A stretch of DNA of 64,000 bases from Desulfomonile tiedjei. GTDB taxonomy: Bacteria > Desulfobacterota > Desulfomonilia > Desulfomonilales > Desulfomonilaceae. A program made the position numbers and the translations under genes. The notes beneath the pieces were generated by a model. It was not told the origin of the DNA. It made no database searches and saw only the letters and a program-made list of their open reading frames with translations. Numbering within the stretch: position 1 is the first letter of the stretch; every line of letters begins with the position of its first letter. Shown here piece after piece: positions 56,607-64,000 of this stretch. The stretch is taken from positions 186,001 through 250,000 of the forward strand of contig JACRDF010000025.1 of assembly GCA_016212925.1 (NCBI GenBank), in the 5' to 3' direction.

Positions 56607-56665
56607 GCAAGAAAAGAATCTATTCCTCCTACGCCAACTGTAAATACAACAGTTGGTTTTTTTTT
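56607..56665 (+). ncRNA. Candidate short sigma-54-dependent RNA or attenuator leader
   Basis: Transcription from the -24/-12 promoter would begin near 56607 and meet a complete intrinsic terminator ending at 56665, giving a ~59-nt RNA. Its single-stranded middle has TATTCCTCCTACG, in which CCTCC could pair with ribosome binding sites of mRNAs. No protein of useful length is encoded. The alternative is an attenuator in the leader of the FG-GAP gene at 56696. Confidence 0.5.
56634..56665 (+). terminator. Intrinsic terminator with nine-T tail
   Basis: CCAACTGT-AAATACA-ACAGTTGG, a perfect 8-bp stem with a 7-nt loop, immediately followed by nine Ts. It lies 38 nt downstream of the -24/-12 promoter and 31 nt before the next start codon. 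Confidence 0.85.
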
Positions 56666-56695
56666 GAATCTCCCGCTTGGCGGAAGGCGCCCTTT

Positions 56696-58435
56696 ATGAT
56701 CCTTGGCATTCGCAAAAATGCCGCTCTTGTCAGGGGGTTCGAGCCCCAATCGCGTTGGAGCTACTTTGCAGACCCTGGGTCGCGTGCCATCCCACGGTTG
56801 AAGAACAGTGCCGTTTTCCACCGTGTGAGATCGTCGTGGGCCAGGTTCGATCATGGGATTTCTCTGCACAAAACAGTTTGCACGGTAGACGCCCTGCTTG
56901 AAAACGCTTTCGTGCCGGCATTGTTGGCGGTGCTTATTTTGCTCTCCTGCGCCATTTCCGACGCGCTTGCGGCTCAGCCGAGAACTGTTCTCGTCTTGCC
57001 GTTTCCTGCAACCTCCGGACACAAAGACCTTGAGACTTTCGCGGACCACGTGGAAAAGAGACTTCGCGCGGGAATTGTGCCGCGCAATGACTCTTTTGTC
57101 ATTGAAAGCGAGCGCAAGACTGAGCAATTGCTGGAAGGGAGGGCCGCGCCTGCAGACGATCGCGAAGCGCGCGCAATTGGCAAGGAGTCAGGTGCGGATC
57201 TCGTAGTATACGGATTTCTCGCCCAAGAGGGCCCCTTGTACCATATGCGAGCTGTCATGTGGGATGTTCAGGCGGACCGCGCGATGGTGTCAACCGATCT
57301 CAAAGTGGACAACATCCACAGATTGCCGGGCATCTTGGAAGTATTCGTGAATTCCATCAATACCCATTTACATGGGGCTCCTGCGCTGCCTTTTTACAGA
57401 ACCGAACCATCAGGCGGGACAGGAGGCGGCAGCCACGCGGGCAGACCGTCTAATGTGGTGAGCCTCCCGCGCAACGGCGGTCCATGGAGGAGTCCGGACA
57501 TTCCGGCGGCAATCTCCGCCCTGGATATAGGGGATCTGGACGGGGACAAGAAACAGGAAACAGTTTTTCTGGAGGAAGGGCGCCTGACAATAAGCCGGTT
57601 TGAGAATGGTGGGCTGCGCCAGCTGGCACAGTTCTCTCAGCCTCCTGCCGGGTATATCTCCACCGAGGTTGCCGACCTGGATGGCGACGGCATAGCGGAG
57701 CTTCTTTTGTGCTACCAGACGCCGCTGGGCTTGGAATCAGCGATTGCCCGGTATACCAACAGAAATTTCAGAATAGAAGCCAAGTTTCCTAACGTGATCT
57801 TGCGTGCCATCCGAGATTCTGATGACGAGAAGACCCGCATCCTTGTCGGCCAAAGAACGGATGAAGAAAACCTGTTCAGCGGAGAAATGATCCGGTATCA
57901 CGTGCAAGGCAGCGATGTGGCTCCCGCGGGCAGAGTCGCTCTTCCGCCAGGTACTCTGTTGCCGAGCTATGTGGCCGGCAAGCTCGGGAAGAAGGGCGAG
58001 TTTTTGAGGGTAATCCTGAATCAGGATCAAAAGTTGATGGTATTCGATACTGAGAATCGCCTTCTTGCCAGTGTCGCGGATAGGATCTACGGTCTCGAGA
58101 GGAGAATCCGCCTGCCGTTGAAGACCGGGCGCAAAGAAATCACTTATCCGGGTACGCTCCTCATTGCAGATACGGACGGGGACGGGGAAAACGAGCTGCT
58201 GGTTATCAAACAGGCTGTTGACGGAAGCATGATCCAGGCCCTGGTCTGGGATGGCACCCAGCTGGCGGAAAAATGGAGAACCGTGACCAGCCCCGGCCTA
58301 ATATCCGATTTCAGGGTCGGGGATTTCAAGAACCAGGGCACTCGATCCTTGGTGTTGATTCTGATGAAGCCAGGGGCCTTCCCCTTCCTGGCCGGTCCTC
58401 GCAGCGTGGTATTCGCTTACGACATCTTCCCCTGA
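56696..58435 (+). CDS. Predicted exported FG-GAP/VCBS-repeat protein
   Basis: 579 residues from the ATG at 56696, which has GGAAGG 8 bp upstream. The hydrophobic segment with an AxA site (about 71-93, ending DALAAQ) is a signal peptide or anchor but is preceded by ~70 residues, unusual for a signal; a later start (GTG region near 56910) is possible. After it, RTVLVLPFPATSGHKDL and the SGADLVVYGFL segment resemble the N-terminal domain of CsgG/LpoB-like outer-membrane proteins. Then come three FG-GAP-like DxDxDG calcium sites: DIGDLDGDKKQE, EVADLDGDGIAE and IADTDGDGENE. These support a periplasmic or surface beta-propeller. No known function is assigned. The gene stands directly behind the terminator at 56634. 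Confidence 0.7.
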   Translation: MILGIRKNAALVRGFEPQSRWSYFADPGSRAIPRLKNSAVFHRVRSSWARFDHGISLHKTVCTVDALLENAFVPALLAVLILLSCAISDALAAQPRTVLVLPFPATSGHKDLETFADHVEKRLRAGIVPRNDSFVIESERKTEQLLEGRAAPADDREARAIGKESGADLVVYGFLAQEGPLYHMRAVMWDVQADRAMVSTDLKVDNIHRLPGILEVFVNSINTHLHGAPALPFYRTEPSGGTGGGSHAGRPSNVVSLPRNGGPWRSPDIPAAISALDIGDLDGDKKQETVFLEEGRLTISRFENGGLRQLAQFSQPPAGYISTEVADLDGDGIAELLLCYQTPLGLESAIARYTNRNFRIEAKFPNVILRAIRDSDDEKTRILVGQRTDEENLFSGEMIRYHVQGSDVAPAGRVALPPGTLLPSYVAGKLGKKGEFLRVILNQDQKLMVFDTENRLLASVADRIYGLERRIRLPLKTGRKEITYPGTLLIADTDGDGENELLVIKQAVDGSMIQALVWDGTQLAEKWRTVTSPGLISDFRVGDFKNQGTRSLVLILMKPGAFPFLAGPRSVVFAYDIFP

Positions 58436-58688
58436 CATCAATTCGGTTTCATAAACGTATATACCAAGTGTCAAAAATAATGTCCGATCGCGAAAAGCAC
58501 CTCGTGCAAATTGGTAGGTGCCGGCCTCCGTGCCGGCACATGTTGGGGATACAAATCAATCACGCCCCTGGCGTGAGAGGGACTCCGACCCCTGATAGCG
58601 CTGGGTTTACCAAAGGTCAAAAAATGGTGGCACCTGATATATGGCCGAACACGTGGTCCGGTGAAGGCTGTCATCGGCATCGATAGGC
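58436..58688. other. Gap after the FG-GAP gene
   Basis: No gene recognised. Contains GTGCCGGCCTCCGTGCCGGC at 58518, a short inverted repeat. Confidence 0.4.
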
Positions 58689-58757
58689 GGCGGGCCCGGC
58701 CCGCCCTACGCCCTACGGTTGGACGACATGTCCCTTGTAGGGCGGGCCGTGCCCGCC
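58689..58757. repeat. Second copy of the GGCGGGCCGTGCCCGCC inverted repeat
   Basis: Arms CGGGCCCGGCCCGCCCTAC and GTAGGGCGGGCCGTGCCCGCC; related to 4708-4769. Confidence 0.7.
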
Positions 58758-58850
58758 ATATCAGGACAGTTGCCAAAAGCGAGGTCGGACATTGATTTTT
58801 TGTTCAATCTGGAGCTGATGTGCGATGGACGTTTGTGGCGGGATCCGGTC

Positions 58851-58890
58851 AAAAAAAGCCCCGCGGTTCATGCGAACCGCGGGGCTTTTT
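58851..58890 (-). terminator. Bidirectional intrinsic terminator of the pyrophosphatase gene
   Basis: Stem GCCCCGCGGTTC / GAACCGCGGGGC with loop ATGC. On the minus strand seven Ts follow; on the plus strand five. 39 bp downstream of the hppA stop. Confidence 0.9.
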
Positions 58891-58928
58891 GTTACAAGGA
58901 CGCGCGGGGTGCGCGTCGAGTCAATCTA

Positions 58929-61022
58929 CTACACAAGGTAGGGCACGATAAGCAATGCCACCATGTTACAGACCTTGATAGCCGGGTTCAACGCAGGACC
59001 CGCTGTATCCTTGTACGGGTCTCCTACGGTGTCGCCCGTGACAGCGGCCTTGTGTGCGTCACTCCCTTTCCCGCCGAGGTTGCCTTCTTCGATGTACTTC
59101 TTGGCATTGTCCCAGGTTGCGCCGCCGGTGGTCATGGCAATAGCCAGGAACAGACCGACAACGATGCTACCGATGAGCATACCGCCAAGGGCTTCCTTGC
59201 CCAGGCCCGGAATGAAAGCTACGATCAGCGGAAAGACCACGGGCAACAGAGACGGCAGAATCATCTGTTTCTGCGCGGCCGCGGTGACCAGATCCACGCA
59301 CTTGCCATATTCGGCCTTAACACCGGGCAAGCCCTCTTTCAACCCTTTGATTTCCTTGAATTGACGGCGCACTTCGTCCACAATGGAGCCTGCTGCCTTA
59401 CCGACGGCAAGCATAAGCAGAGCCGCGAAGAAATAGGGAATGATCCCGCCGATGAGCAATCCTATTAGAATCGTGGGATTCGAAAGGTCAAAGGACATTG
59501 CCTTGCCGGAAAGTTCCTCTATGGCCCTGGTGTACTCGGCGAAGAGAACCAATGCAGCCAAAGCCGCGGAGCCGATGGCATACCCCTTGGTTACGGCCTT
59601 GGTGGTATTCCCGACCGCGTCCAACGGATCGGTCCTGTTGCGGACTTCTTCCGGCAGATCGGCCATTTCCGCTATGCCGCCGGCATTGTCGGTAATTGGG
59701 CCGTAGGAGTCGATTGCTACCACCATTCCTGTCATGGAGAGCATGGAGACAACGACAACAGCGATGCCGTAAAGGCCGGTACCCGGACTACCCGCGAAAC
59801 CGCCTCCTAGCGCGTAACCCATCATTATCGCAGCGCCCAGAGCCACGACCGGCAACACCGTAGATATCATGCTGATGGCCAGACCCGCGATGATGTTGGT
59901 GCCGTGGCCTGTTGTGCTGGCCTGGGCCACGAACTTAACCGGGCCATACATGCCGGTAAAGTACTCAGTGATGATGACGATAACGCCTGTCAGGACGAGA
60001 CCGAGAACCGCCATCCAGAAAATACTTCCCGGAGAAATAACGTATGCCGCTCCCTTGGGAGGTGCGCCGAGAGGAAGCAACTGGGCCACGAAAAAGAAGC
60101 CTATGGCGGCAAGGATTCCGGACACAGCCAGGCCTTTGTACAGGGCGCCCATTATGTAGAGATCTTTCTCCGCCTTGGTCTTGCTCAGTCGGACAAAGAA
60201 CGTTCCGATAATGGAGGCGATAATCGCCATACCACCGATAAACAGGGGCATATGAAACGCCGCTGTTTTCGCTCCCCCGTAAATGGTGCTTCCCAAAAGC
60301 ATGGCAGCAACGAGGGTGACTGTGTATGTCTCGTAAAGGTCAGCGGCCATACCTGCACAGTCGCCAACGTTATCACCGACGTTGTCAGCGATAACACCCG
60401 CATTGCGGGGATCGTCTTCCGGCAGATCGGCTTCGACCTTACCAACCAGGTCGGCTCCAACGTCGGCAGCCTTGGTGTAGATACCGCCGCCCACACGAGC
60501 AAACACGCTCATAAGCGAACTACCGAAGCCCAATCCGACCAGGGCGCTGAAAATCTTGTGCGGATCCGGGTCAGAGGCCTTCGCGATCAAGTAGAATCCG
60601 GCCACACCGAGAAGGGCAAGGCCCGTAACGACGATTCCCGTCACAGAACCACCCTTGAACGCCACATCCATGGCATCAGATAGGCTCCTTCCAGCCGCCG
60701 CTGCCACGCGCACATTCGCGTTCACGGAAACCTTCATCCCGAGGAACCCTGCCAAGGCGGAACCTACCAGACCGATGAGGAATCCGAGAGCGGGTATGAA
60801 TCCCAGTGTGAACTTCAAGACGATGATAAGGATGATCGCGATGACGGCGACCACCTTGTACTGACGGGTGAGGTACGCCATCGCGCCCTCTGCCACGTAG
60901 CCGGATATTTCCTGCATACGAGCATTACCCGCATCCTGCTTGAAGACCCAGCCCGCGGTAAACAGGCTATAGGCCACCCCTAGCGCCCCACAAATGAGCG
61001 CGACATAGACAACCCATTCCAT
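58929..61022 (-). CDS. hppA: Membrane-bound proton-translocating pyrophosphatase
   Basis: 697 residues with about 16 membrane segments. Signatures include [21 protein letters not shown] (the pyrophosphate/Mg loop) and [19 protein letters not shown]. Lys475 in [10 protein letters not shown] corresponds to the position that is Ala in potassium-dependent enzymes and Lys in potassium-independent ones, so this is predicted to be the K+-independent H+-pumping class. It conserves energy from pyrophosphate released in sulfate activation and biosynthesis. A near-perfect promoter (61088-61116) and a strong terminator bracket the gene as a single unit. Confidence 0.95.
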   Translation of the reverse strand: MEWVVYVALICGALGVAYSLFTAGWVFKQDAGNARMQEISGYVAEGAMAYLTRQYKVVAVIAIILIIVLKFTLGFIPALGFLIGLVGSALAGFLGMKVSVNANVRVAAAAGRSLSDAMDVAFKGGSVTGIVVTGLALLGVAGFYLIAKASDPDPHKIFSALVGLGFGSSLMSVFARVGGGIYTKAADVGADLVGKVEADLPEDDPRNAGVIADNVGDNVGDCAGMAADLYETYTVTLVAAMLLGSTIYGGAKTAAFHMPLFIGGMAIIASIIGTFFVRLSKTKAEKDLYIMGALYKGLAVSGILAAIGFFFVAQLLPLGAPPKGAAYVISPGSIFWMAVLGLVLTGVIVIITEYFTGMYGPVKFVAQASTTGHGTNIIAGLAISMISTVLPVVALGAAIMMGYALGGGFAGSPGTGLYGIAVVVVSMLSMTGMVVAIDSYGPITDNAGGIAEMADLPEEVRNRTDPLDAVGNTTKAVTKGYAIGSAALAALVLFAEYTRAIEELSGKAMSFDLSNPTILIGLLIGGIIPYFFAALLMLAVGKAAGSIVDEVRRQFKEIKGLKEGLPGVKAEYGKCVDLVTAAAQKQMILPSLLPVVFPLIVAFIPGLGKEALGGMLIGSIVVGLFLAIAMTTGGATWDNAKKYIEEGNLGGKGSDAHKAAVTGDTVGDPYKDTAGPALNPAIKVCNMVALLIVPYLV

Positions 61023-61087
61023 CCTCCTACCTCCTTAAGGACAAAATTACGGCTATTTAAAATGGGAAAACACGATTGTATCGTGGC

Positions 61088-61116
61088 AGATTATCTACAA
61101 TTCCCGGTTGTGTCAA
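61088..61116 (-). promoter_or_regulatory. Candidate sigma-70 promoter of hppA
   Basis: On the minus strand: TTGACA, 17-bp spacer, TAATCT. The -35 is perfect, the -10 weak. Confidence 0.5.
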
Positions 61117-61184
61117 GGATAAAGACTAGCGAGCAGTAAGGATTCGGTTACGCGGAGAAAATCGGGGGTACTGGTCAGGAAATA

Positions 61185-61350
61185 CAGTAGGACCGGCATC
61201 TGAAACTGTCTCAAAACTGACAATTTCGACACATGGGCGGTAGGGGCGGTTCGTGAACCGCCCTAAATCAGGGCGCTTCTCGAAGCGCCCCTACCCGGAA
61301 ATATGTCCATTCCAGGGTTTTGAGACATTTTCATCTTGCCGGTCCTACTG
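61185..61350. repeat. MITE-like inverted-repeat element, family A
   Basis: About 166 bp. Left end CAGTAGGACCGGCATCTGAAA then CTGTCTCAAAACTG; the right end is its complement, GGTTTTGAGACATTTTCATC then TTGCCGGTCCTACTG. Inside: GGGGCGGTTCGTGAACCGCCC and GGGCGCTTCTCGAAGCGCCC. It ends 9 bp before the SagB-type gene stop. Confidence 0.8.
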
Positions 61351-61358
61351 CCGAAGCC

Positions 61359-62051
61359 TCATTTGCCAAAGGCCATAATGAACAATGGGTTCACATTCGG
61401 GGGAAGCTTCAGCGCACCAGACACGTTGGCCTCCTGGAACGCGCCGACCGAACCCGCGTGAAGCCCCAGGGATTCCGCTTCCAAATAAAGATTCTGAGAC
61501 GCGCTCCCTGCCTCCATGAAAATGTAGTTTATTCCGCGGTTCCCGTACTTGGATGTGGTTCGTTGAAATACGGCTCCAATGACGATCAAAGCCGGGGCTT
61601 TTGCCAGCCACGTTTGCCCCAGCGCCGCGTGCGCGAGGGGAGCCCGATTGTCTCCGGCGGTAACGGTCTGAAGGGAATTGTTCCCCGGATTGTATCTGTA
61701 AACTCCAGCCGGTATTTGACCTACAGAATCTTTTCCGGTGACAAGGTACACTTCCAGAGGATAAAGCCCCCCTGCGGAAGGGATAACTTTCGTCGTTGCC
61801 CCCGTCACCGCGTCGTGAGGCAGATCCCCGTTAGCCGCCCACAGGAGTTGCGAAACCTGGGCTTCGGTCAACGGTGCACCACTGAAATTCCTGACCGACT
61901 TTTTGGCGGCCATCGCAGCCTCTACGGAGAGTTTCCCGCTGAGAGAAGGTTTGGGCAGCTTGATGTCATTGTCCGCGGCCCTGATCGCATGAGGCACAAA
62001 GACCATTGCAGAGGCCCAGACTATGAAAAACAAGCGACATGTGAACTTCAT
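61359..62051 (-). CDS. Exported SagB-type nitroreductase-fold oxidoreductase
   Basis: 230 residues. A signal peptide (about 1-25, ending AIRAAD) precedes a nitroreductase/SagB-type FMN domain: KKSVRNFSGAPLTEAQVSQLLWAA, SAGGLYPLEVYLV, EAGSASQNLYLEAESLGL. SagB-type dehydrogenases normally oxidise azolines in the cytoplasm; the signal peptide makes this one periplasmic, so a different electron-transfer role is likely. FMN would have to be loaded before or after export. No peptide precursor gene was seen next to it. The stop is 9 bp from a family A repeat. Confidence 0.85.
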   Translation of the reverse strand: MKFTCRLFFIVWASAMVFVPHAIRAADNDIKLPKPSLSGKLSVEAAMAAKKSVRNFSGAPLTEAQVSQLLWAANGDLPHDAVTGATTKVIPSAGGLYPLEVYLVTGKDSVGQIPAGVYRYNPGNNSLQTVTAGDNRAPLAHAALGQTWLAKAPALIVIGAVFQRTTSKYGNRGINYIFMEAGSASQNLYLEAESLGLHAGSVGAFQEANVSGALKLPPNVNPLFIMAFGK

Positions 62052-62237
62052 TGTCGCCTCCTTGGACGAAAGCCCTTCTTCACATCGAATGCATTGGCAA
62101 AGAGCTATAGCTGAACCCGATCATAAATTCAACTCTCCGGCCAACCGTTCGTCCATCCTCGGGGCGGCCGGGCCTTTTCTTCACCTGTTAAATGCTATAT
62201 AGCTGTATGGATCTTATGCGCATCAAGGAGGTAAACG

Positions 62238-62651
62238 ATGCAGAGGACCCTGTCCATAATAAAACCGGACGGCGTAGCCAAGAAACTGATTGGTGAAGTG
62301 GTCCGCACTTTCGAAAGCGCAGGCTTGAAAATAGCCGCAATGAAGATGAAGAAGCTCAGTCGCGAAGAAGCAGAAGGATTCTACTACGTACACAAAGAAC
62401 GACCTTTTTTCGGAGAACTCATAGAATTCATGATTTCCGGGCCCGTAGTGCTTATGGTACTGGAAGGGGAAAATGCCATAGCGCGCAACCGCGAAATAAT
62501 GGGCGCCACCGATCCAGCGGAAGCGGCGGATGGAACGATCCGGGCTCGCTGGGCTGACAGCAAACAAAACAACATCGTGCACGGCTCCGACTCGGAAGAG
62601 AGTGCGATGTTCGAGATAAGCCATTTTTTCAGTGGCATAGAAGTCTTTTGA
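62238..62651 (+). CDS. ndk: Nucleoside diphosphate kinase
   Basis: 137 residues, the usual length. The N-terminal [17 protein letters not shown] and the active-site His in NIVHGSDS are intact. It transfers the gamma-phosphate between nucleoside triphosphates through a phosphohistidine. A very strong ribosome binding site (AAGGAGGTAA) precedes the ATG, and its stop overlaps the start of rlmN. First of a three-gene plus-strand unit reaching the window edge. Confidence 0.97.
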   Translation: MQRTLSIIKPDGVAKKLIGEVVRTFESAGLKIAAMKMKKLSREEAEGFYYVHKERPFFGELIEFMISGPVVLMVLEGENAIARNREIMGATDPAEAADGTIRARWADSKQNNIVHGSDSEESAMFEISHFFSGIEVF

Positions 62652-63733
62652 TGGATTTAATTGGCTCAGGAAAACTTGATTCATGCGGACTGCCGGATGT
62701 GGTCGGAATGACGCATCCTGAGTTGTTGGAGTTCCTCGGTGGACTCGGCAAAGAAAGGTACCGATCCGCTCAAGTGATGAAGTGGGTTCACCAGGGCTTG
62801 GCTGATTCCTTTCAAGGAATGACCAATCTTTCCAAGGCCATGCGGGAAGAGCTTTCTCTCCGGGCCCGCATCGGCCTTCCCGAGGTCCTGCACGTGAGCC
62901 GATCCGACGACTCCACGTGCAAGTTCCTTCTTGGGCTGAAAGATGGGCATTGCATAGAAACCGTCCTGATTCCCGAACAAGACCACGATACCCTTTGCGT
63001 TTCCACACAGGTCGGATGCGCGATGGGGTGCCGGATATGCCGTACCGGGAAAATGGGGCTGAAGCGCAACCTCACCGCAGGCGAGATTGTGTCCCAGCTC
63101 CTTACCGTACGTAGGACCCTCCCAACTTCTAAGATCACCAATGTGGTCTTTATGGGAATGGGAGAACCTCTGGCAAATTTCGGAGAGACCGTCAGGGCCG
63201 TCAACATCTTGACCCACCCCAATGGCCCACAAATTTCTTGGAGGCGTCTGACCGTGTCTACCGCGGGGCTTGTTCCACGCATTGGAGAGCTTGGGCAAAC
63301 CGTCAGGGTGAAGTTGGCGGTCAGCCTGAACGCGGTCACCGATGAGCAGCGAGACGCGATAATGCCGATCAACCGGAAGTATCCGCTGGCGGAGCTTCTT
63401 GCCGCCTTAAAGGATTACCCTCTGCCCAGGAGAGATCGCATCACCTTTGAGTACGTGCTCATCGACGGATTCAATGATTCGGACGCGGACGCCAGGCAGC
63501 TCGTACGGCTGCTTAACCCGATCCGGGCGAAAGTGAACCTCATTCCCCTCAATGACGAAGCGGCCGAAGGGCTGAAGTCCCCCAAGCCTGAGCGGGTCCT
63601 CAAGTTTCAGGAAATCCTCATGTCGCGGTCACTGATGGCAATAATTCGGAAGTCTCGCGGCCGCGACATACTTGCCGCATGTGGCCAATTGGCCGCTGAA
63701 AAAGGGGACCTCGGTGAGCGGCAGGCTGGATGA
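62651..63733 (+). CDS. rlmN: 23S rRNA (adenine-C2) methyltransferase RlmN
   Basis: 360 residues. The radical SAM CxxxCxxC motif is visible in CAMGCRICRTGKMG. Preceding YRSAQVMKWVHQG and the NVVFMGMGEPLANF segment, plus SLNAVTDEQRD, are typical RlmN features, and the C-terminal CGQL has the methyl-carrying cysteine region (Cys in AACGQLA). It methylates A2503 of 23S rRNA and A37 of some tRNAs. I chose the ATG at 62651 that overlaps the ndk stop (TGATG); a TTG one codon earlier is also in frame. The next gene starts inside its last codons. Confidence 0.95.
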   Translation: MDLIGSGKLDSCGLPDVVGMTHPELLEFLGGLGKERYRSAQVMKWVHQGLADSFQGMTNLSKAMREELSLRARIGLPEVLHVSRSDDSTCKFLLGLKDGHCIETVLIPEQDHDTLCVSTQVGCAMGCRICRTGKMGLKRNLTAGEIVSQLLTVRRTLPTSKITNVVFMGMGEPLANFGETVRAVNILTHPNGPQISWRRLTVSTAGLVPRIGELGQTVRVKLAVSLNAVTDEQRDAIMPINRKYPLAELLAALKDYPLPRRDRITFEYVLIDGFNDSDADARQLVRLLNPIRAKVNLIPLNDEAAEGLKSPKPERVLKFQEILMSRSLMAIIRKSRGRDILAACGQLAAEKGDLGERQAG

Positions 63734-64000
63734 CCTGATTCGGGCCTTATCCCACCCCTCGATCTACCCCCACAATCCCCAGTCGGTAAGGGTGCTTCAG
63801 ACCCATATCTCAGTGGTCTTCATCGCGGGCGACCTGGTCTACAAGATCAAGAAGCCAGTGGACTTCGGTTTCCTGGACTTCACAACACTTGAAAAACGTC
63901 GCTTCTTTTGCCGGCAGGAAGTGGAGTTGAATTCGCGCTTCTCCGAGGGCATCTACCTGGGAGTGGAGTCCATTTATGAGGGCCCCTCCGGTGTGAACCT
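63714..64000 (+). CDS. COG2187-like aminoglycoside phosphotransferase/ATPase, 3' end cut by window edge
   Basis: The first 95 residues are in the window and run off its end. They open HPSIYPHNPQSVRVLQTHIS, then FIAGDLVYKIKKPVDFGFLDF and TTLEKRRFFCRQE. This pattern is the start of the bifunctional aminoglycoside-phosphotransferase-like/AAA ATPase family COG2187. The GTG start at 63714 lies 20 bp inside rlmN, with AAAGGGG upstream. The full protein is normally about 500 residues, with a C-terminal P-loop kinase domain; that cannot be checked here. Confidence 0.7.
   Translation, partial: MSGRLDDLIRALSHPSIYPHNPQSVRVLQTHISVVFIAGDLVYKIKKPVDFGFLDFTTLEKRRFFCRQEVELNSRFSEGIYLGVESIYEGPSGVN

Noticed and set aside
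56733-56750. GGTTCGAGCCCC resembles a tRNA T-arm
   Set aside because: Only 3 stem pairs form, and no matching acceptor, D or anticodon arms could be found around it; it lies in the open frame of the FG-GAP gene.

Overview
The window reads as a chromosomal segment of a sulfite/sulfate-reducing bacterium of the Desulfobacterota (the former Deltaproteobacteria), possibly near Desulfomonile. The basis is a complete dsrA-dsrB-dsrD operon with tandem DsrN-type amidases beside it, two outer-membrane-related systems (an Mla-like lipid transporter and a SurA-like chaperone), a K+-independent pyrophosphatase, a TRAP transporter, and dense small palindromic repeats between genes. The genus is inference; the dissimilatory sulfite reductase is seen directly. 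The window is gene dense with two partial edge genes: a radical SAM/DUF2344 protein on the left and a COG2187 kinase/ATPase on the right.

Layout. 1-5 kb: radical SAM protein, RNase G, and a PrmA-like methyltransferase whose 5' end runs into a repeat. 5-12.7 kb: dsrABD (minus strand), a divergent unrecognised gene, and two tandem dsrN/cobB-like genes, followed by a DinG-type helicase. 15.3-19.2 kb: STAS-MlaE, MlaF, MlaD and a lipoprotein. 19.7-22.1 kb: a receiver protein overlapping glgC, then an alpha/beta hydrolase. 22.2-28.2 kb (minus): mreB, a SurA-like chaperone and mfd. 29-39.3 kb: a TPR protein, HU, two small proteins, an ECF sigma/anti-sigma/Spy-like cluster, rpoH, a Lon-family protease, a 57-residue ORF, a PilZ protein and gmhA. 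39.7-47.1 kb: an RNB exoribonuclease followed 4 nt later by a kinase-TPR-double-WD40 protein, then Nudix and FmdE proteins. 47.3-56.4 kb: an acyl-CoA ligase, an orphan substrate-binding protein, a receiver protein, a TRAP operon with a divergent FadR-type regulator, and a metallo-beta-lactamase-fold hydrolase. 56.4-64 kb: a sigma-54 promoter followed at once by a terminator, an FG-GAP protein, the pyrophosphatase, a SagB-type oxidoreductase, ndk, rlmN and the edge gene.

How it fits together. The dsr region supplies a dissimilatory sulfite reductase (DsrAB), its small partner DsrD and probable siroheme-amidating enzymes. Most intergenic space is filled by at least four families of short inverted-repeat elements with recognisable terminal repeats; several reach into gene ends and appear to have created start or stop regions.

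The most novel-looking items are: (i) a perfect -24/-12 promoter with an intrinsic terminator about 60 nt downstream at 56580-56665 (small RNA or attenuated leader); (ii) the unrecognised gene and duplicated dsrN beside dsrAB; (iii) the RNase/giant kinase pair at 39.7-45.5 kb; (iv) a hairpin that sequesters the ribosome binding site of a small gene at 30215; and (v) the repeat families.
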